A DNA stretch of 64,000 nt from Castellaniella denitrificans (GTDB taxonomy: Bacteria; Pseudomonadota; Gammaproteobacteria; Burkholderiales; Burkholderiaceae_B), in contig NZ_JBHSEZ010000001.1 in assembly GCF_042653765.1 (NCBI RefSeq), positions 1,054,001-1,118,000 of the forward strand, given 5' to 3'. Below, one piece after another: positions 45,169 to 56,545 of the stretch. A model generated the notes under the pieces. That model searched no databases and had not been told where the DNA came from. It saw only the letters and a list, made by a program, of their open reading frames with translations. Made by a program: the position numbers and the translations under genes. Numbering within the stretch: position 1 is the first letter of the stretch; every line of letters starts with the position of its first letter.

Positions 45169-47543
45169 CAGGTCGCGCTGCGTTTCCGCAGGCCCTCGGC
45201 TGCCTTCAGGATGGCTTCCGGCGTGGCCGGCGCCCGCAGGTCGGGCGAGGTCCGCCCGTCGCCCACCGCCGCCACCGCGTCGCAGAGGGCGTTGAAGGTG
45301 CTGATGCCGTGCAGCAGCGGGGGCTCGCCCACCGCCTTGGAGCGATGCACGGTGTCCTTCAGGTTCTGCGCCCTGAACAGGCGCACGCGGAAATCGCGCG
45401 GGCAGTCGCTGATGGCGGGGATCTTGTAGGTGGACGGCGCGTGCGTCATCAGGCGGCCGTCCTCGCGCCACCAGAGTTCCTCGGTGGTCAGCCAGCCCGT
45501 GCCCTGGATGTAGCCGCCCTCGACCTGGCCCAGGTCGATCGCCGGATTGATGGACGCCCCGACGTCGTGCAGGATGTCGGCGCGCAGCAGTTTCCATTCG
45601 CCGGTCAGCGTGTCCACCACCACTTCCGACACCGCCGCCCCGAAGGCGAAGTAGAAGAACGGCCGGCCGTGCATGGTGGCCTTGTCCCAGACGATGCCCG
45701 GGGTGGCGTAGAAGCCGTCGGACCACAGCTGCACGCGGTCCCAGTAGGCTTCGTCGGCCAGCTGGCCGAACGGGATGTTGCGGCCGTTGACGTTGACCTG
45801 GCGCCAGGCGAAGACCACGTCCTCGGGCTTGCCGCCGTATTTGCGGGCGGCGAAGTCGGACAGGCGCGCGCGCAGCTGCAGCGCGGCGTCCTCGGCGGCC
45901 TTGCCGTTCAGGTCGGTGCCCGTGGAAGCCGCCGTGGCGGAGGTGTTGGCGACCTTGTAGGTGTCGGTGGCCGTCACGCGCACGCAGTCCAGGTCCAGCC
46001 CCAGGGTGTTGGCCACGACCTGGGCGACCTTGGTGTTCAGGCCCTGGCCCATTTCCGTGCCGCCGTGGTTCACCAGCACGGAGCCGTCGCGGTAGATGTG
46101 CACCAGCGCGCCCGCCTGGTTGAAGGCCGGCACGTTGAAGGAGATGCCGAACTTCACCGGCGTCAGCGCCAGGCCCTTCTTCAGGATGGGGCTGGAGGCG
46201 TTGAATTCGTTGACCGCCCGGCGGCGCGCCCGGTAGTCGGAACTGGCGACCAGCTCGGCCACCAGCGGCTCGATCAGGTTGCCCTCGACCACCTGGCCGT
46301 AGGGGGTGGTGTTGCGCGTTTCGATGCCGTAGAAATTGGTCTGGCGCACGTCCAGCGGATCGCGGCCCAGGTCGCGGGCGATGCGCTCGATCACGACTTC
46401 GGTCAGCAGCGCGCCCTGCGGGCCGCCGAAGCCGCGGAAGGCCGTGTTCGACTGCGTGTTCGTCTTGCCGCACATGGCGCGCACGTCCGCCGCCGGGATG
46501 TAGTAGGCGTTGTCGAAGTGGCACACGGCCCGGCTGGCGACGGCTTCGGACAGGTCGGCGGAAAAGCCCGAGTGCAGCGTCATGTCCAGGCGCATCCCCA
46601 GGATCCGGCCCTCGTCGTCGTAGCCGACCTCGTATTCGTAATGAAAACCGTGGCGCTTGCCGGTGATCATCATGTCGTCGTCGCGGTCCGCCCGCAGCTT
46701 CACCGGGCGCCGCAGCCGGTGCGCGGCGACCGAGGCCAGGCACGCGAAGACCGCCGACTGGGATTCCTTGCCGCCGAAGCCGCCGCCCATGCGCCGGCAT
46801 TCGACCTGGACCTGGTGGGCGTGCCAGCCCAGCGTGTGGCCGACCACGGCCTGCATTTCCGTCGGGTGCTGGGTGGAGCACCAGACCAGCATGCCGTCCT
46901 TCTCGCGCGGAATCGCGTAGGCGATCTGGCCTTCCAGGTAGAACTGCTCCTGGCCGCCGCAATCGAACGTGCCCTTCAGGCGGCGCGGCGCGGCATCCAG
47001 CGCGGCCTGCACGTCGCCCTGGACCAGGCGCATGTCGGGCAGGGTGCGGGAACCGGCTTCCTTGGCCTGCACCGGCGTCAGCAGGTGGGGCAGTTCCTCG
47101 TAGTCGATCTTGCCCAGGCGCGCGGCGCGGCGCGCGGCGTCCACCGAGCGCGCCACCACCATGAACAGCGGCTGGCCGACGTACTGGACCAGGCCATCGG
47201 CCAGCAGGGGATCGTCGTGAATCACCGGGCCGCAGTTGTTCTCGCCGGGGATGTCGCGGGCCGTGAACACGGCGACGACGCCCGGGGCGCGGCGCACGGC
47301 TTCCAGGTCCATGCCGCGCACGCGGGCATGCGCCTTGGCCGACAGGCCCAGGGCGGCGTAGACGGTGCCGCGCAGTTCGGGGATGTCGTCGGTGTAGACG
47401 GCCTCGCCGGTGACGTGCAGCGCGGCGGATTCGTGCGGGCTGGACGCGCCCGCGGCGGGCTCGCCCTCGACGGGGCGGGGAATGCGGTCGTTGGCGACGG
47501 CCAGCCGGTCCAGTTCGACCGGCACATTGATGCGCATGTTCAT
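45168..47543 (-). CDS. xdhB: Xanthine dehydrogenase, molybdopterin-binding subunit
   Basis: Catalytic large subunit oxidising hypoxanthine and xanthine to urate. The 791-residue length is that of the bacterial XdhB form. Visible Mo-cofactor marks are MGGGFGGKESQ about residue 258, AFRGFGGPQG about 370, GGTEMGQGLNTKV about 496 and GEPPLLHG near the C-terminus, with the conserved catalytic glutamate region. Ten bases separate it from xdhA upstream, and it overlaps xdhC. Acts in the cytoplasm with XdhA. Confidence 0.95.
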   Translation of the reverse strand: MNMRINVPVELDRLAVANDRIPRPVEGEPAAGASSPHESAALHVTGEAVYTDDIPELRGTVYAALGLSAKAHARVRGMDLEAVRRAPGVVAVFTARDIPGENNCGPVIHDDPLLADGLVQYVGQPLFMVVARSVDAARRAARLGKIDYEELPHLLTPVQAKEAGSRTLPDMRLVQGDVQAALDAAPRRLKGTFDCGGQEQFYLEGQIAYAIPREKDGMLVWCSTQHPTEMQAVVGHTLGWHAHQVQVECRRMGGGFGGKESQSAVFACLASVAAHRLRRPVKLRADRDDDMMITGKRHGFHYEYEVGYDDEGRILGMRLDMTLHSGFSADLSEAVASRAVCHFDNAYYIPAADVRAMCGKTNTQSNTAFRGFGGPQGALLTEVVIERIARDLGRDPLDVRQTNFYGIETRNTTPYGQVVEGNLIEPLVAELVASSDYRARRRAVNEFNASSPILKKGLALTPVKFGISFNVPAFNQAGALVHIYRDGSVLVNHGGTEMGQGLNTKVAQVVANTLGLDLDCVRVTATDTYKVANTSATAASTGTDLNGKAAEDAALQLRARLSDFAARKYGGKPEDVVFAWRQVNVNGRNIPFGQLADEAYWDRVQLWSDGFYATPGIVWDKATMHGRPFFYFAFGAAVSEVVVDTLTGEWKLLRADILHDVGASINPAIDLGQVEGGYIQGTGWLTTEELWWREDGRLMTHAPSTYKIPAISDCPRDFRVRLFRAQNLKDTVHRSKAVGEPPLLHGISTFNALCDAVAAVGDGRTSPDLRAPATPEAILKAAEGLRKRSAT

Positions 47544-47553
47544 GACGGCCTCC

Positions 47554-49038
<1,485 letters not shown>

Positions 49039-49112
49039 CGCATCCCTCTTTTCATTGAACAGGTGTTGCGTCCACGATATCACCACGCGACCGCCCCAGC
49101 CATTCACTCCGG

Positions 49113-49129
49113 ATGATGAAGAACATCAT
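49113..49129. promoter_or_regulatory. LysR-type operator candidate between xdhA and lysR
   Basis: Perfect dyad ATGATG-AAGAA-CATCAT, containing TGAT-N7-ATCA, in the 138-base divergent gap. The same TGAT-N7-ATCA layout recurs before the purine permease at 50179-50193. Likely target of the adjacent LysR regulator. Confidence 0.6.
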
Positions 49130-49176
49130 GCCGGCATCCGGTGGACGGGCCGGGCACGCCCGTGAATAATAGGCCG

Positions 49177-50151
49177 ATGCAACGAACCCGCGAACCCATG
49201 GACACGCACCTGCTGCGCATCCTGCAGATCCTGCTGACCGAACAGAGCGTCTCGCGCGCCGCCATCAAGCTGGGGCTGTCGCAGCCTGCCCTGAGCAATT
49301 CGCTGCGCCGCCTGCGCGACATCACCGGCGACCCGATCCTGGTGCGCGGCAAGACCGGCATGGTGCCCACCGGCCGCGGCCTGGAGCTGCTGGCGCACGC
49401 CAACGAGGCCCTGAGCGCCATCGAGCGCATCACCCAGCCGCCGGGCGCCTTCGATCCGGCCCGCACGACGCGGGAATTCCACCTGGGGGCGCCGGACTAC
49501 CTGGACGCGATGTTCCTGCCGAACATCGCCGAAATCCTGCGCCGCGAGGCGCCGCACGCCAAATTCATCGTACACCCGATCAACGCCGATTACGACTACG
49601 CGGGCGGCCTGGAGGACGGCGGCCTGGACGTGGTGATCGGCAACTGGCTCGAACCGCCGCCGCAGATGCACATGGCGCGGCTGTTCGACGACGAGGTCGT
49701 CTGTATGATCGGCAGCCAGAACCCTGCCGCCCACCGCGAACTCACCCTGAAGCACTACCTGGAACTGCCGCACCTGGCGCCCTTTCCCCACGTGACGGAA
49801 CGCCAGAGCTTCATCGACGGCCACCTGGCGTCCCAGGGCCTGAAGCGCAACATCCAGATGACCATCCCGTATTTCGGCCAGGTGGCCGGCATGCTGCTGC
49901 GCACCGATCTGATCTTCACCACCGGCCGGCAGTTCGCCCAGCACTACGCGCGCTACCTGCCCATCGCCATCCTGCCCGCGCCTCTCCCCTTCCCGCCCAT
50001 GCGCTTCTACCTGCTGTGGCACCGCCGCTGCCACGGCGCCCCGGAAGTCGTCTGGCTGCGCCAGTGCATCGCCAAGGTCGCCGCCATGCTGCAGGCCAGC
50101 CTCGACGACAGCCGCCAGGACCCGGTCGCCCGGCATTCGGACAAACCCTGA
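49177..50151 (+). CDS. LysR-family regulator (purine catabolism, first of two)
   Basis: A 324-residue LysR-type regulator with an N-terminal winged HTH (about residues 12-65: LLTEQSVSRAAIKLGLSQPA) and a substrate-binding-like effector domain. The effector part includes DVVIGNWLEPPPQMHMA, which matches the second LysR at 51757-52695 almost block for block. Starts at ATG 49177 or 49198 fit equally. 49177 is preceded by AGG. Divergent from xdhABC and followed by a purine permease, so it probably activates both on purine or urate signals. Confidence 0.9.
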   Translation: MQRTREPMDTHLLRILQILLTEQSVSRAAIKLGLSQPALSNSLRRLRDITGDPILVRGKTGMVPTGRGLELLAHANEALSAIERITQPPGAFDPARTTREFHLGAPDYLDAMFLPNIAEILRREAPHAKFIVHPINADYDYAGGLEDGGLDVVIGNWLEPPPQMHMARLFDDEVVCMIGSQNPAAHRELTLKHYLELPHLAPFPHVTERQSFIDGHLASQGLKRNIQMTIPYFGQVAGMLLRTDLIFTTGRQFAQHYARYLPIAILPAPLPFPPMRFYLLWHRRCHGAPEVVWLRQCIAKVAAMLQASLDDSRQDPVARHSDKP

Positions 50152-50178
50152 GCCTCCCCAGAAGACATCATCCGGGCT

Positions 50179-50193
50179 TGATAGTCGTCATCA
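50179..50193. promoter_or_regulatory. LysR-type operator candidate before purine permease
   Basis: TGAT-AGTCGTC-ATCA, same spacing as the dyad at 49113-49129 before xdhA. Lies 28 bases after the LysR stop and 101 bases before the permease ATG. Confidence 0.5.
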
Positions 50194-50293
50194 GGCCGGC
50201 GCGCACACAGCCCGAAATCACGTCCCTAGAATGGCCTGACCCATAAAGCGCCCGTCTCACCAGAAGGCGCCCACCATTCAGGAGACACCGCTC

Positions 50294-51676
50294 ATGAGCG
50301 AACAGGAACACGCCTTGTCGGCGGGGCTTGGCGCCCCCGCAACCCCCGGATCCTCCACGCCCTGGCTCGAACGGCGCTTCCAGCTGTCGGCCCGCGGCAC
50401 CAGCGCGCGCCAGGAAACCCTGGCCGGGCTGACGACCTTCCTGGCGATGGTCTATTCCGTGTTCGTCGTCCCGGCGATGCTGGGCAAGGCGGGCTTCGAC
50501 ACTTCCTCGGTCTTCATCGCCGTCTGTCTGACCAGCGCCTTCGGCTCGCTGCTGATGGGCCTGTGGGCCAACCTGCCGATCGCCGTGGGCTGCGCGATCT
50601 CGCTGACGGCCTTCACGGCCTTCGACCTGGTCCTGGGCCAGGGCCTGTCGCCCGCCGTCGCCCTGGGCGCCATCTTCCTGATGGGCGTGATCTTCACGGC
50701 CATCTCCGCCACCGGCGTGCGCAGCTGGATCCTGCGCAACCTGCCGGCCGGCATCGCGCACGGCACCGGCATCGGCATCGGCCTGTTCCTGCTGCTGATC
50801 GCCGCCAACGAAGTCGGCCTGGTGGTGAAGAACCCCGGCCCCGGCCTGCCGGTGTCCCTGGGCGCGATCAACGCCATGCCGGCCCTGCTGTCGGTCGCGG
50901 GCCTGGCGGCGATCTTCGGCCTGGAACGCCGGCGCGTGCCCGGCGGCATCCTGCTGGTCATCCTGGCGCTGTCGGCCGTCGGCCTGGCCTGGGATCCGGC
51001 CGTGACCTTCAAGGGCCTGTTCGCCCTGCCGTCCTTCGGCGGCGAGCACTCGCTGATCGGCGCCATGGACGTCGGCGGCGCGCTCAACGCGCTGGTCATC
51101 CCCAGCGTCCTGGCCCTGGTCATGACCGCCGTGTTCGACGCCACCGGCACCATCCGCGCCGTGGCCGGCCAGGCCGGCCAGCTGGACGAGAACGGCCAGA
51201 TCATCAACGGCGGCCGCGCCCTGACGGCGGACTCGGTGAGCTCCATCGTGTCGGCCGGCCTGGGCGGCGCCCCCGCGGCGGCCTACATCGAATCGGCGGC
51301 CGGCACGGCGGCCGGCGGCAAGACCGGCCTGACCGCCACCATCGTCGGCCTGGGCTTCCTGGCCCTGATCTTCCTGTCGCCGCTGGCGGCGCTGGTGCCC
51401 GCCTACGCCACCGCTCCGGCCCTGATGTACGTCGGCCTGCTGATGCTGGGCGGCGTGCGCAAGCTGCACCTGGACGACACCGTGGACACCATGGCCGGCA
51501 TGGTCTGCGCCGTGTTCATCGTGCTGACCTGCAACATCGTCACCGGCATCATGCTGGGCTTCTGCACCCTGGTGATCGGCCGGCTGTTCGCCGGAGAATG
51601 GCGCAGGCTGAACGTCGGCACGCTGGCCATCGCCGTCGCGCTGGCGGTGTTCTACCTGGGCGGCTGGGCGATCTGA
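50294..51676 (+). CDS. NCS2-family purine permease (AzgA/GhxP-like)
   Basis: A 460-residue inner-membrane transporter with about twelve or more hydrophobic helices. AzgA-branch marks: FQLSARGTSARQETLAGLTTFLAM near the N-terminus, the discontinuous-helix segment GCAISLTAFTAF, and ADSVSSIVSAGLGGAPAAAYIES with GGKTGLTA. This branch carries adenine, guanine or hypoxanthine by proton symport. With guaD and xdh genes next to it, guanine/hypoxanthine import is the best guess. Ribosome site CAGGAGA precedes the ATG. Confidence 0.9.
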   Translation: MSEQEHALSAGLGAPATPGSSTPWLERRFQLSARGTSARQETLAGLTTFLAMVYSVFVVPAMLGKAGFDTSSVFIAVCLTSAFGSLLMGLWANLPIAVGCAISLTAFTAFDLVLGQGLSPAVALGAIFLMGVIFTAISATGVRSWILRNLPAGIAHGTGIGIGLFLLLIAANEVGLVVKNPGPGLPVSLGAINAMPALLSVAGLAAIFGLERRRVPGGILLVILALSAVGLAWDPAVTFKGLFALPSFGGEHSLIGAMDVGGALNALVIPSVLALVMTAVFDATGTIRAVAGQAGQLDENGQIINGGRALTADSVSSIVSAGLGGAPAAAYIESAAGTAAGGKTGLTATIVGLGFLALIFLSPLAALVPAYATAPALMYVGLLMLGGVRKLHLDDTVDTMAGMVCAVFIVLTCNIVTGIMLGFCTLVIGRLFAGEWRRLNVGTLAIAVALAVFYLGGWAI

Positions 51677-51756
51677 GCCGCCGCCGCGCCGGCCTTGCGC
51701 CCCGGTCCGCGCCGCGCGGCCACGGGCGGGCCGGCGGATCCGGCGCGCGGGGCGCC

Positions 51757-52695
51757 TCAGCCGTCTCGCGCCAGCACGCCTTTTCCGCAGTCCCCCAGCA
51801 GGTGACGCAGCCATTGATGGGAGGGCGCATGATGATTGCGCGCATGCCACAACTGATAGAACCGCATCGGCGGGAACTCGATCGGCGACTCCAGGACCGC
51901 CAGCGGCAGCAGTTCCGTGTAGTAGCGGGCGAAATGCCGCGTGGTGGTGAACACCAGGTCCGTGCCCGGCAGCAGGTAGGGCGCCAGCATGAAGGACTGC
52001 GCCTCGACGCATTCCTCGCGCTGGATGCGCAGGGACGTCAGCACCGTGTCGATCATGCCGCGCTGGGTGATGGAATACGGGGTCGGCACCACGTGCGGCA
52101 CGCGCCGGTAATCGTCCAGCGTCATGCCGCGCCGCGCCAGCGGGTGGTCGGCCGCCACCATGCACACGATCTCGTCTTCCAGCAGCACGGACAGGTGCAT
52201 GCGGTCCGGCGGCTCGGGCCAGTTGCCGATCACCACGTCCAGCTCGCCTTCGGCCAGGGAATGCTCGAAATCGAAATCCGGCCCCAGGGAATGCAGTACC
52301 AGCCGCGCATGCGGCGCCTCGCGGCGGAAGCGCGCCACCACCGACGCGGCGAAGGCCGGCGCCAGATAGTCCGGCGAGCCGATGCGGAACACCTGGCGGC
52401 TGCTGCCGGGGTCGAAGGCCTCGCCGGCTTCCAGCATCGAATCGATCGAGGACAGCGCCGTGCGGGCGTGTTCCAGGATGGCCAGCGCCCGGTCGGTGGG
52501 GACCATGCCGCCCTTTTCGCGCACCAGCAGCGGATCCTGCAGGATCTGGCGCAGGTTCTTCAGCGCCACGCTGATGGCGGGCTGGGACTGGTTGAGTTTC
52601 AGCGCCGTGCGCGACACGCTGCGTTCGGCCATGAGGATGCTGAACACCTTCAGCAGATACGTATCCAGCGTTTCGCTACCGCGTCGCGTCGACAT
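51757..52695 (-). CDS. LysR-family regulator (purine catabolism, second of two)
   Basis: A 312-residue LysR-type regulator: HTH at about residues 15-70 (LMAERSVSRTALKLNQSQPA) and an effector domain with ELDVVIGNWPEPPDRMHLS. It is a clear paralogue of the LysR at 49177-50151, which lies on the other side of the permease. Divergent from uraD, with a TATACC direct repeat (52756-52761 and 52765-52770) in the gap that could be its site or a -10 element. Likely controls uraD and allA. Confidence 0.9.
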   Translation of the reverse strand: MSTRRGSETLDTYLLKVFSILMAERSVSRTALKLNQSQPAISVALKNLRQILQDPLLVREKGGMVPTDRALAILEHARTALSSIDSMLEAGEAFDPGSSRQVFRIGSPDYLAPAFAASVVARFRREAPHARLVLHSLGPDFDFEHSLAEGELDVVIGNWPEPPDRMHLSVLLEDEIVCMVAADHPLARRGMTLDDYRRVPHVVPTPYSITQRGMIDTVLTSLRIQREECVEAQSFMLAPYLLPGTDLVFTTTRHFARYYTELLPLAVLESPIEFPPMRFYQLWHARNHHAPSHQWLRHLLGDCGKGVLARDG

Positions 52696-52817
52696 CGTGG
52701 GGTTCTCCGTTCGGGCGGGGGCGCGTCCGCCCGCCCCCGGGAATGCGGCACAGCATATACCACTTATACCGCGCCGCGCCCTTCATTTGGCGCACGATAC
52801 ACCGTAGACTTTCCATC

Positions 52818-53348
52818 ATGATGCACTCATCCCTTCCTGTCATGACCTTGAACGAACTGTCCTCCCTGACCCAGGCCGAATTTTCCCGGGAGCTCGGTGC
52901 GATCTTCGAACACTCCCCCTGGATTCCGGAACGCGCCTGGGCCGCCCGGCCCTTCGCCGACGTGGAAGCGCTGCACCAGGCCATGATGCGCGTCGTGCGC
53001 GAAGCCGGCCCGGCCGAACAGCTCGCCCTCATCACGGCCCACCCGGAACTCGCCGGCAAGGAAGCCGCCGCCGGCACCCTGACCAGCGACTCGACCAGCG
53101 AACAGCGCGGCGCCGGCCTGGACCAGTGCAGTCCGGAAGAACTGCGGCGCCTGCGCGGCCTGAACGCCGCCTACCGCGAACGGTTCGGCTTTCCCTTCGT
53201 GATCGCCGTCAAGGGCCGCAGCCGCTACCAGATCATGGACGCCATCGAGCAACGGCTGCACAATGAACGGGATGCCGAATTCGAGACCTGCCTGGACCAG
53301 ATCGGGCAGATCGCGCGCTTCCGCCTCGACGCCCGCTTCGCCGCCTGA
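52818..53348 (+). CDS. uraD: 2-Oxo-4-hydroxy-4-carboxy-5-ureidoimidazoline (OHCU) decarboxylase
   Basis: Decarboxylates OHCU to S-allantoin after urate oxidation. The 176-residue protein has the family marks ITAHPELAGKEAA (catalytic His region), SEQRGAGLDQCSPEEL and RFGFPFVIAVKGRSR. Several starts are possible: ATG 52818, 52821 and 52842 (giving MTLNELSS, closest to the family). First gene of a unit with allA, divergent from the second LysR. Confidence 0.92.
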   Translation: MMHSSLPVMTLNELSSLTQAEFSRELGAIFEHSPWIPERAWAARPFADVEALHQAMMRVVREAGPAEQLALITAHPELAGKEAAAGTLTSDSTSEQRGAGLDQCSPEELRRLRGLNAAYRERFGFPFVIAVKGRSRYQIMDAIEQRLHNERDAEFETCLDQIGQIARFRLDARFAA

Positions 53349-53396
53349 CGCCCCGGGCCGCCAGGCCTGGCGCCATCCGGCACGACCCATCGCCCG

Positions 53397-53420
53397 ATCC
53401 CGGCGCCGCACCGGGATTTT
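53397..53420 (+). other. Hairpin between uraD and allA
   Basis: ATCCCGG (53397-53403) pairs with CCGGGAT (53411-53417) and runs into TTTT (53417-53420). It may attenuate or process the uraD-allA transcript. The stem is only 7 bp. Confidence 0.35.
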
Positions 53421-53435
53421 CACGGAGCCCCTCCC

Positions 53436-53948
53436 ATGACCGCCACCACGCAGACGTCCCTGACCATCGAACCCCTGACGCGGGAAGCCTTCGCGCCCTT
53501 CGGGGACGTGATCCAGGCGGACGACTCGGTCCGGCACTTCACCATCAACGAAGGCAACACCGAGCGCTATCACGACCTGGCCCGCATCGATCCGGGCGAG
53601 GACGGCCGCGCCATCGTCTCGATCTTCCGCGGCCTGCCGCGCACGCTGCCCTTCACCGTCACCATGATGGAACGCCACCCGAAGGCCAGCCAGGCCTTCG
53701 TGCCGCTGTCCGGGCGCCCCTACCTCGTCGTGGTCGCGGACCCCGCGTCCACGCCCACGGTCGCCGACCTGCGCGTGTTCCTGTGCCGGGGCGACCAGGG
53801 CGTGAACTACGCGCGCGGCGTCTGGCACCACCCGCTGCTGGCGCTGGGCGAAGTGTCCGACTTCCTGATCATCGACCGCGCCGGCCCGGGCGAGAACTGC
53901 GACGTCGTCCAGATGGAAGCGCCCAGCGTGATTCCCGAACCGGACTGA
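53436..53948 (+). CDS. allA: Ureidoglycolate lyase
   Basis: Cupin-fold enzyme splitting ureidoglycolate to glyoxylate and urea. The 170 residues show LTIEPLTREAFAPFGDVI at the start, EGNTERYHDLA, FRGLPRTLPF, MERHPKASQAFVPLSG and YARGVWHHPLLAL, all AllA signatures. It follows uraD by 87 bases and converges on livF. Glyoxylate produced here could join the bypass governed by AceK, encoded earlier in the window. Confidence 0.94.
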   Translation: MTATTQTSLTIEPLTREAFAPFGDVIQADDSVRHFTINEGNTERYHDLARIDPGEDGRAIVSIFRGLPRTLPFTVTMMERHPKASQAFVPLSGRPYLVVVADPASTPTVADLRVFLCRGDQGVNYARGVWHHPLLALGEVSDFLIIDRAGPGENCDVVQMEAPSVIPEPD

Positions 53949-53960
53949 CCCGATTCCGCG

Positions 53961-53985
53961 CGGGTCCGCACGGCGGGCGGACCCG
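53961..53985. terminator. Stem-loop between convergent allA and livF
   Basis: Nine-bp exact stem CGGGTCCGC / GCGGACCCG with a seven-base loop in the 82-base gap between two convergent genes. No T-run on either side, so the terminator role is tentative. Confidence 0.4.
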
Positions 53986-54030
53986 ATGCCGACGCGGCGG
54001 CGCCCCGGCCGGCGCGCGTGGCGGCCGCCG

Positions 54031-54788
54031 TCAGGCGCCCAGGTATTTTTCCCGGACGGACGGATCGGACCGGAGCGCATCCGAATCGCCCTCCCAGACG
54101 ACCCGGCCCTTCTCGACGATGTAATGGCGGTCCGCCAATTGCAGCAGCGGCGCCAGGTTCTTGTCGATCACCAGGATCGCCATGCCCTCGCGGCGCAGCA
54201 GGGCCAGCGCGGCCCAGATTTCCTGGCGCACCAGGGGCGACAGGCCCTCGGTGGCCTCGTCCAGGATCAGCAGTTCCGGATTGGTCATCAGGGCCCGGCC
54301 GACGGCCAGCATCTGCTGCTCCCCGCCCGAGAGCTGGTTGCCGAAATTGCCGGCGCGCTCCCGCAGACGCGGGAACAGTTCGTAGATGCGCGCCAGCGTC
54401 CAGGGGTTGCGCTTGCCATGGCGGTCCGCGGCCGTCGCGACCAGGTTTTCCTCCACCGACAGGTTGGGGAAGACCTGGCGGCCTTCCGGCACCAGGCCGA
54501 TGCCGCGCTGCGCCACCCGGTGGCTGGGCAGGCCATGGATCTCCGCGCCGCCGAACCGCACCCGCCCCCGCCAGGCCGGATGCATCCCCATGATGCTCTT
54601 GACGGTCGTGGTCTTGCCCATGCCGTTGCGGCCCAGCAAGGTCACGCATTGACCCGCGCCGATCCGCAGGCGCATCCCGTGCAGCACCTGGCTGCGCCCG
54701 TAGCCGGACACCAGATCCTCGACCTCCAGCAGCGTGTCCATGGCACTCCCCCGGCGCTGCGCGCCGCCCGCCTCGCGGTTCCCCGTGC

Positions 54789-54792
<4 letters not shown>
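54031..54792 (-). CDS. livF: ABC transporter ATP-binding protein, LivF type
   Basis: A 253-residue ATPase of the branched-chain-amino-acid importer class. Walker A GRNGMGKTTTVKS, signature LSGGEQQMLAVGRALM and Walker B LLILDEATEGLSP are intact. The ATG at 54792 overlaps the livG stop (ATGA). An internal ATG at 54741 (MDTLLEVEDL) is the more family-like start. Last gene of the Liv unit. With LivG it powers LivH/LivM. Confidence 0.93.
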
Positions 54793-55550
<758 letters not shown>

Positions 55551-55551
55551 G

Positions 55552-56538
55552 TCAGTGGTCCTCCCCGGTCGGGCCGATCATGCTCCAGAGCCCGTTGCGC
55601 AGGAACAGCACGATGAGCACGATCACCGGTCCCATGATGATCATCCAGTGGTCGGTCAGGCCCTTCAGGCCTTCTTCCAGCAACAGGAAGCCGGCCGCGC
55701 CCACCACCGGCCCGACCAGGGTGCCGGCGCCGCCCAGCAGCACCATGATGATCAGTTCGCCGGACGCCGTCCACGCCATGTAGGCGGGCGAGGCGAAGGC
55801 GGTCAGGTTCGCCAGGAAGAACCCCGCCAGGGCGCACAGCTCGGCCGACAGCACATAGGCCAGCAGGCGGTACCCCAGCGGCGAGGTGCCCACGGCCCGC
55901 ACCCGCCGGGCGTCCATGCTGGACGCCCGCAGGATCAGGCCGAAGCGCGAGCGGATCACGCGGCGCAGCAGCAGCAGGCTGGCGCCCAGGCAGGCCAGCA
56001 GGGCCAGGTACAGGCCGACGTGGCTGCCGGTCAGCGTCCCGAAGCGGCTGAGCTGGCGGATCGGCAGGCCTTCGTCGCCGCCGTACTGCTTCAGGCCCAC
56101 GGCCAGGAAATAGAACATCTGCGCCAGGGCCAGCGTGATCATGATGAAGGCGATCCCGTTCGTGCGCAGGGCGATCAGGCCCACGGGCGCGGCCACCAGG
56201 GCCGTCACCGCCACGACCAGCAGCAGATGCAGGACGCCGCTGTCGGCGCCGTAATGGGACGCGATGGCGACGCAATAGGCGCCGATGCCGATGTACATGG
56301 CGTGGCCGAAGCTGACCAGCCCGCCGTAGCCCAGCGCCAGGTTCAGGCCCACGGCCGCCAGGGCGAACACCAGGATGCGGCTGAACTGCAGCAGGACGTA
56401 CGAACTGTCCGTGACGCTGGCGTACACCGGCACCAGCAGGAGCAGGGCGAAGATCAGGACGGTCAGCAGGACCGGCAGGGATCCGCCGGCGGAGGAACGC
56501 ACCGCGCGCGCATTCATGATCGAGGATTCCATTTTCAT
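55552..56538 (-). CDS. livM: ABC transporter permease, LivM type
   Basis: A 328-residue inner-membrane permease with about nine hydrophobic helices. LivM marks are GLNLALGYGGLVSFGHAMYIGIGAY (shown in part as YGGLVSFGHAMY) and RSRFGLILRASSMDARRVRAVG in part, the coupling region. Seven bases after livH. An alternative start seven codons in (MNARAVRSS) is possible. Confidence 0.92.
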   Translation of the reverse strand: MKMESSIMNARAVRSSAGGSLPVLLTVLIFALLLLVPVYASVTDSSYVLLQFSRILVFALAAVGLNLALGYGGLVSFGHAMYIGIGAYCVAIASHYGADSGVLHLLLVVAVTALVAAPVGLIALRTNGIAFIMITLALAQMFYFLAVGLKQYGGDEGLPIRQLSRFGTLTGSHVGLYLALLACLGASLLLLRRVIRSRFGLILRASSMDARRVRAVGTSPLGYRLLAYVLSAELCALAGFFLANLTAFASPAYMAWTASGELIIMVLLGGAGTLVGPVVGAAGFLLLEEGLKGLTDHWMIIMGPVIVLIVLFLRNGLWSMIGPTGEDH

Positions 56539-56545
56539 CCGGGGC

